A stretch of DNA of 21,679 nt from NCBI GenBank assembly GCA_001969505.1, contig LSSK01000736.1:1-21679 (forward strand). The letters run 5' to 3'. The position numbers were made by a program, and so were the translations under genes. How positions within the stretch are numbered: the stretch's first letter is position 1; every line of letters starts with the position of its first letter. The DNA is from Zancudomyces culisetae (lineage: Eukaryota > Kickxellomycota > Harpellomycetes > Harpellales > Legeriomycetaceae). The notes beneath the pieces were generated by a model. That model saw only the letters and a program-made list of their open reading frames with translations, did not search any database and was not told the DNA's origin. Of this stretch, positions 17,303 to 21,679 are shown piece by piece.

Positions 17303-20300
17303 TTAGCCAACAGTTTTGCTTTTGATTTTATCAAGTAGATTTGAAAGAATTTTCTCGATAATTTGATCCTTCAAGTCCACCATCTTTTCACGACTAGAAT
17401 TAATGCCGCTCTTGTCTAGCACCTCATTATTTCCCCTACCAGCACCCCTGTGACCTCTTTTATCAGAAGCATCGTTGTTGGCGCTGCTATTTGTGCCTCT
17501 TCCAGTGATGCCAAGAATATCACAGATCTGCTTGATTTTCGACTCGACAATCGAAGAATCAAGTGTTGCCTTCCTCAGGCGCTCTTTCATCATGTCAACC
17601 TCGTTTCCCAAGTGCACAAGTTTGTCCCGCGAAGCTTTTATTTCGGATTTATGAGCCTCTCTTTTTTCATTAACCATGTTGCTGATCAGTTGCATTGCCT
17701 GGTCTATTACCAAATTATATCTACCATACCCGATCTCCTCATCCTCATCCTCTACCTCAATCTGTGGTTTTGAATTGGGGGACTCTGTTTGGTATTGAGT
17801 GGATGTTCTGTTGGTTGGGGCTAACGAAGTTTTTGAATTGTAACAACTACTTTCGCCACCACCACCATTATCATCACCATTACCACCGCTACTATGAGTA
17901 TCAAAGTTATTTTTGTCAACACTGGCGGTTGCCAACATATTATCACTCCGCGGACTATTTTCAAATCGCAGTTTTGCATTTTGAAGCTCCTTGTAGTACG
18001 TTTTCTTTAGTTTACCCAAACTAAGCTCTCGGCTATTAACAAACCCGCTGCTGGCCGAAGCCCCATCATCTTTATTCCATGGGTTGGCACTGCCATAATG
18101 CACATGATCAAAATGGTGTAAATATCGTCTATTGGTTGTATTGTTAGTGTTACTAGATACGAACTTGTTGTTTAACGAAAGATAACGCTGTTGGTCGTTA
18201 TATAGCTCCTGCTTTGATATATTTTCAAAATGACCAAGTCGGGGTGGACTAAAAATATTATTTTTGAGCCTTCCCTGAGAAATATTTCCAGGCACCGAGA
18301 TTGCTGGAGATGGTGATGGTGAAGAGGACGAGACCGATATTATGTTTGGTATTTGGCGATCGGGATCATCAAACTGCCTTTTCGCCAACCGTGAATTCAA
18401 CCCATCTTCAATAATCGACTGTTTGCTAGTATTAAAAGTATGATTACTGGTGCTGGTATTAGCGTATCTATAATATCGGGTATCATGGAAGGTGGCATAT
18501 GGTGGTCGATGTTGACTAGCAGGATTTCTACCAATAGTATGCCAATTTTTGAGCGTATTAGAGCCTGAATTGTCAAAAACATCCTCGCTGTCTGTGCTTT
18601 CACCGACTGAACAGGTAGATCCTGTATTTTTACCGCCAACGTTTGCAGAAATTTCAGATAAAAGCCCATTTTGACCTCCTGTTATACTCTTGTCTATAAT
18701 TTTTGTTGGGCTGCTATCATTACCATCGGAGATATTGTCTCGGGTACCGCTATCAATCGCAATTACATTGTCAGCAACTGCTGAGTAGGCGCATGACTCT
18801 GAATTGTCTGAAGGGTTCTTAGCAGTCATTGGTGTTCCAACAACACCAACACCCACAGATTCGTCATCATCCGTTGAATCCAATTCTACAGTTTGAGAAT
18901 CTGAATCGCTATACACATTGACATCCACTGCATCCTTGAAGACATGGTCTCTTGCTTTAGTACCCTTTTTTTTAATAGCTTGAGAACTCATATGCAAAAA
19001 ACCACCGCTTAACGGTTCCAAGCCATGAAATCGGCCAACAGCATTTGGAGTAGCACTACTAAACTGTATCGGTGGTTTCGACAGTCTTTGTGCTTGAGCA
19101 CCGTAAACCAATCCCCTTGGCTGTATGTTTTTAAATCCAATGCTACCTATACTGCTCTTACTTTTGCCATTGCTTCTGATACTGTTGTCACTATCACGAA
19201 CAATAGTATTATGATTGGAGGTACAAGGTTCCTTGCTCTCCTGGCGATCAGACCCTGCATCAGTGAAGAACCCCAGAGATATCGTTGAAATTAACTCCTG
19301 AAGTTCTTCTTGGCCGACATAATAATCGTCTATGTACGAGCTATTGCCGTGTTGGTCTACCTCTACCAAGTCATCTGTTAAAACAACTTTGTTCACGTTC
19401 AAATCTACTGAATCGCCGAGATTGAAAGCAGAAACATCGTCCTGCTTTTCTTGCAACTTGTGGTACATCTTGTCTAAAATAGCCGATACCGACTGTAATC
19501 CATTGAACATTGAGGTTTCGGATGGAAGTTTTTCGCGATAGTCATGCCACTGTAGTAAATCCAACTGCGAATGTGAATGTAAATAACACACAATACACTT
19601 CATGTAATACAGCGAAGCAGCTTCCATTTCTCGTCTATATTCAGTTTCCAGATTAGTCTTGGTATTTTCAGTAGTATTTTTTGTGTCTGTTGTTGCTGTT
19701 GCTATTTCTGTTGCTGCTGTCTCGGCATTCTGAGTTGAGGTCTCCAATGTATCCTCACTTTTAACCGTTATGGATATACTCTTGCCATTGACCACGTCTG
19801 TTTTTTCCATAGACTCGTTCAGTATTTTCGGAGAGGTCTTACTTGTATTGGAGACATAACCTGCTGCTGCAAATCTTGGCTCAATAGCGCTAAACGATTT
19901 TATAAATTTGGCATGCTTCTTGGGCTCTGACATGCTATTTTTGCTTCCAGCGCTTCCATAGTCTAAATGAGGTCCTTCGGCAGCGTAATGAACTAATGTT
20001 TTTCCTCTTTTATCCCTCTTCACTATTGATTTTCCCAAAAGTTGTAACAATTTGGGAAACACCCTGTATTTACGTTTTCGATAGCACTGAAACGATGATG
20101 CCGCGAGCATCAACGGCGTGCGCCCATCGTCTGCAGTTTCACCATCAAACTCTCTGTTATGTAACAGCACTGTGGTTTGGACGTGTCCTGTACGCGCCGC
20201 ATAGTGAATCGCCTTTAACCCACCGCCTCCTAGAGTTTTTGATGGAAGATAAATGTTATCTGTAGTAACAAAGTGCAGCAGTTCCTGGGGCAATGCTACC

Positions 20301-21505
20301 TCTGCTTTTCCCTGTGTAGCAGCCTGCTCACCGGTAAGAAACGTCCGGAGCTTTACAAAGTTCATCGCCGTGAGATCAAAGTCATTGCCTACTGAGCGCC
20401 GCTTAATTTGGATCTTGTTTCCCATGTTGTTCGTCTGAACATCGTCTTTATCCACCGATACGCGCCGCTTATTCAGGAGGGTGGGTGTGATTGAACCTAT
20501 CCACGCCGTTGCTGCCCTGGGCTCCAATTCACTACCATCTCTTCTTCCTCTCGGAATACATGTATCTTTTTCGTTCCAAGCTTGCGACCCAGACATATTT
20601 TCATGCATCTCTGCAGCAACTATTAGCGCTGGCAATCCTTGGGTATCCATACTATTTCTAGATCGTTGTCTGTCAATATCTTTACAACTTGAGATGCCCG
20701 TGATTTTGGGTATTACAGCTCTTGATTGAACTTGGTCGCCTCGGATATCGGCATTTCTTGCACTACCCACGTCCATCCCCATCATTCGATTGTTTCCGGT
20801 AGCACCGTTTATCAAGAATTCATCAGCTGCATTTCTTGGTCTTGGCAAAAGATGTTTATTAGGATGTAGTCCTGGAGCTTGTTGTGTTTCATCTGTGTTT
20901 GTATATACATTTCGAGAGTTGATGTCGTTGATGATCTTGGCTTGGTCCTGAGCTCGAGTTGACTTTCTTTGGTGTTCAAAGTATGTAATTTCTGAGCTTT
21001 GTTTAGATAGCAGGGGCCTACCTATATCTACTGGAGGACGAGGTTCGCTCGGTGCTATTTTTTGCAGCTTAAAGCCACCTTCAGCTTTCCGTTCTTTAAC
21101 CCTATTCTTTCTCTTTCTCAGTGTTTGCATGGATTTTAAGCTGGGTGGTGTCGTCGATGGCTTTCCTTGTAGAGCAATATCGTACTCTAGCAAATCTTTC
21201 ACCGAGCTATATACCTTCAGTCTTTTGGAAAACTCCACTGCTCTTTCCAGAGGAACCCATGTCCCTTGAAACTTTCCATACCCCCCTTGTATTTTTTCGT
21301 GTTTTCCTGTATGTATCTCCTTCTCAAGCACCTTTGTTCTATGCATCTTATCATACTGTGCTCCCTTCAAAATTTGCGTAACATTAACATATGAATCCCC
21401 CATCCTTCGCATAATTGCCACACCATTAAATTCAATGATCAACACCTCGATCCCTGAAAATACTCCCATCCATATGTTTTCCGCTTTTTTTTCCATGTTG
21501 TCCAT
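17303..21505 (-). CDS. APSES/ankyrin cell-cycle transcription factor, Swi4/Mbp1 family
   Basis: DNA-binding subunits of SBF (Swi4) and MBF (Mbp1) drive G1/S genes with Swi6. 1400 residues in one exon. An APSES/KilA-N winged-helix domain fills residues about 12-112, with MRRMGDSYVNVTQILKGAQ, HRTKVLEKE and HEKIQGGYGKFQGTWVPL, the last two being the DNA-contact core. A basic segment follows (about 128-140). Ankyrin repeats sit near 425-515 (LKAIHYAARTGHV, DGRTPLMLAAS, RGKTLVHYAAE). A very long Ser/Asn/Thr-rich region follows, then a coiled coil at about 1255-1330 and a short C-terminal helix that in this family binds Swi6. It is longer than S. cerevisiae Mbp1 (833) or Swi4 (1093), mainly from disordered sequence. 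Swi4 versus Mbp1 cannot be settled by eye. The start places APSES at the extreme N-terminus, as usual. Family call is firm. Confidence 0.92.
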   Translation of the reverse strand: MDNMEKKAENIWMGVFSGIEVLIIEFNGVAIMRRMGDSYVNVTQILKGAQYDKMHRTKVLEKEIHTGKHEKIQGGYGKFQGTWVPLERAVEFSKRLKVYSSVKDLLEYDIALQGKPSTTPPSLKSMQTLRKRKNRVKERKAEGGFKLQKIAPSEPRPPVDIGRPLLSKQSSEITYFEHQRKSTRAQDQAKIINDINSRNVYTNTDETQQAPGLHPNKHLLPRPRNAADEFLINGATGNNRMMGMDVGSARNADIRGDQVQSRAVIPKITGISSCKDIDRQRSRNSMDTQGLPALIVAAEMHENMSGSQAWNEKDTCIPRGRRDGSELEPRAATAWIGSITPTLLNKRRVSVDKDDVQTNNMGNKIQIKRRSVGNDFDLTAMNFVKLRTFLTGEQAATQGKAEVALPQELLHFVTTDNIYLPSKTLGGGGLKAIHYAARTGHVQTTVLLHNREFDGETADDGRTPLMLAASSFQCYRKRKYRVFPKLLQLLGKSIVKRDKRGKTLVHYAAEGPHLDYGSAGSKNSMSEPKKHAKFIKSFSAIEPRFAAAGYVSNTSKTSPKILNESMEKTDVVNGKSISITVKSEDTLETSTQNAETAATEIATATTDTKNTTENTKTNLETEYRREMEAASLYYMKCIVCYLHSHSQLDLLQWHDYREKLPSETSMFNGLQSVSAILDKMYHKLQEKQDDVSAFNLGDSVDLNVNKVVLTDDLVEVDQHGNSSYIDDYYVGQEELQELISTISLGFFTDAGSDRQESKEPCTSNHNTIVRDSDNSIRSNGKSKSSIGSIGFKNIQPRGLVYGAQAQRLSKPPIQFSSATPNAVGRFHGLEPLSGGFLHMSSQAIKKKGTKARDHVFKDAVDVNVYSDSDSQTVELDSTDDDESVGVGVVGTPMTAKNPSDNSESCAYSAVADNVIAIDSGTRDNISDGNDSSPTKIIDKSITGGQNGLLSEISANVGGKNTGSTCSVGESTDSEDVFDNSGSNTLKNWHTIGRNPASQHRPPYATFHDTRYYRYANTSTSNHTFNTSKQSIIEDGLNSRLAKRQFDDPDRQIPNIISVSSSSPSPSPAISVPGNISQGRLKNNIFSPPRLGHFENISKQELYNDQQRYLSLNNKFVSSNTNNTTNRRYLHHFDHVHYGSANPWNKDDGASASSGFVNSRELSLGKLKKTYYKELQNAKLRFENSPRSDNMLATASVDKNNFDTHSSGGNGDDNGGGGESSCYNSKTSLAPTNRTSTQYQTESPNSKPQIEVEDEDEEIGYGRYNLVIDQAMQLISNMVNEKREAHKSEIKASRDKLVHLGNEVDMMKERLRKATLDSSIVESKIKQICDILGITGRGTNSSANNDASDKRGHRGAGRGNNEVLDKSGINSSREKMVDLKDQIIEKILSNLLDKIKSKTVG

Positions 21506-21679
21506 TTTTTTCGGGCGCGCTCTCTCTCTAGTCAGTTAATATACTACTTATTGTGCAGCTTTCAGGATATATTTCTGGTCGTGTATTTCGCTTAAGCATA
21601 TCACTTCTAAAGCTGCTTGAAGTGCAATACCCCGTTAATCCCTTTGATACTCTTTTGCAGCGTGAATTCTACAGTTTTA
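21506..21679 (-). promoter_or_regulatory. 5' flank of the SBF/MBF-type gene with a 23-codon uORF
   Basis: Minus strand: ATG at 21599 opens 23 codons ending at TAG 21528, 22 nt before the main ATG. Between them lie a GA repeat and CGCGCCCGAAAA, in which CCCGAAA fits the SCB consensus CNCGAAA. The same TAG could be an intron acceptor preceded by ACTGAC, but no good donor is seen before the window edge. Confidence 0.4.

Noticed and set aside
17450-18024. Open frames antisense to the SBF/MBF-type gene
   Set aside because: They mirror Ser/Asn/His-rich codons of the real gene and have no independent support.

Overview
The window looks like nuclear DNA of an ascomycete yeast, most likely Saccharomycotina. 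The genes are AT-rich and mostly single-exon, the introns are short and carry GTAAGT-like donors and (T)ACTAAC/CTAAC branch sites, and the recognisable genes are yeast housekeeping and regulatory genes. CTG appears to be read as leucine: it encodes the conserved Leu of the RING Cys-Leu-x-x-Trp motif in the ETP1 homologue (223-225). That argues against the CTG-Ser and CTG-Ala clades. Seven introns in two genes, five of them in one, is a lot for a budding yeast and suggests an intron-richer, early-branching lineage. I cannot name the species.

Layout, left to right. (1) 1-1557 (+): 3' part of an ETP1/BRAP2-type RING plus ZnF-UBP ubiquitin ligase; its reading frame is open to the window edge, so the true start lies outside. 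(2) 1523-4085 (-): the poly(A)-RNA-binding protein gene NAB2, reconstructed here as six exons including a 26-nt microexon; its last 35 coding bases overlap the end of ETP1 in antisense. (3) 4086-4482: divergent promoter. (4) 4483-5664 (+): ketopantoate reductase family enzyme. (5) 6219-7622 (-): secreted GDSL/SGNH hydrolase with a Gly/Ala/Val-rich tail and a changed block III. (6) 7623-9056: long intergenic region with a candidate small membrane protein. (7) 9057-10145 (-): IRC6/AAGAB-type clathrin-adaptor cofactor. (8) 10146-13051: 2.9 kb with no recognisable gene, but with an orphan TATA box, a perfect hairpin, a GC-richer 122-codon ORF and a good set of splice signals on the minus strand. 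(9) 13052-17229 (+): NPR3, three exons. (10) 17303-21505 (-): a 1400-residue APSES plus ankyrin transcription factor of the Swi4/Mbp1 (SBF/MBF) family, convergent with NPR3.

The genes do not form an operon-like pathway. They are ordinary neighbours: mRNA export, ubiquitin, pantothenate/CoA, secretion, vesicle traffic, TORC1 nitrogen signalling and G1/S transcription. I saw no tRNA, rRNA, transposon, CRISPR array or phage gene. The most useful results are the exon structures of NAB2 and NPR3, which simple ORF calling breaks up, and the possible undescribed spliced transcript or small genes in 10146-13051.
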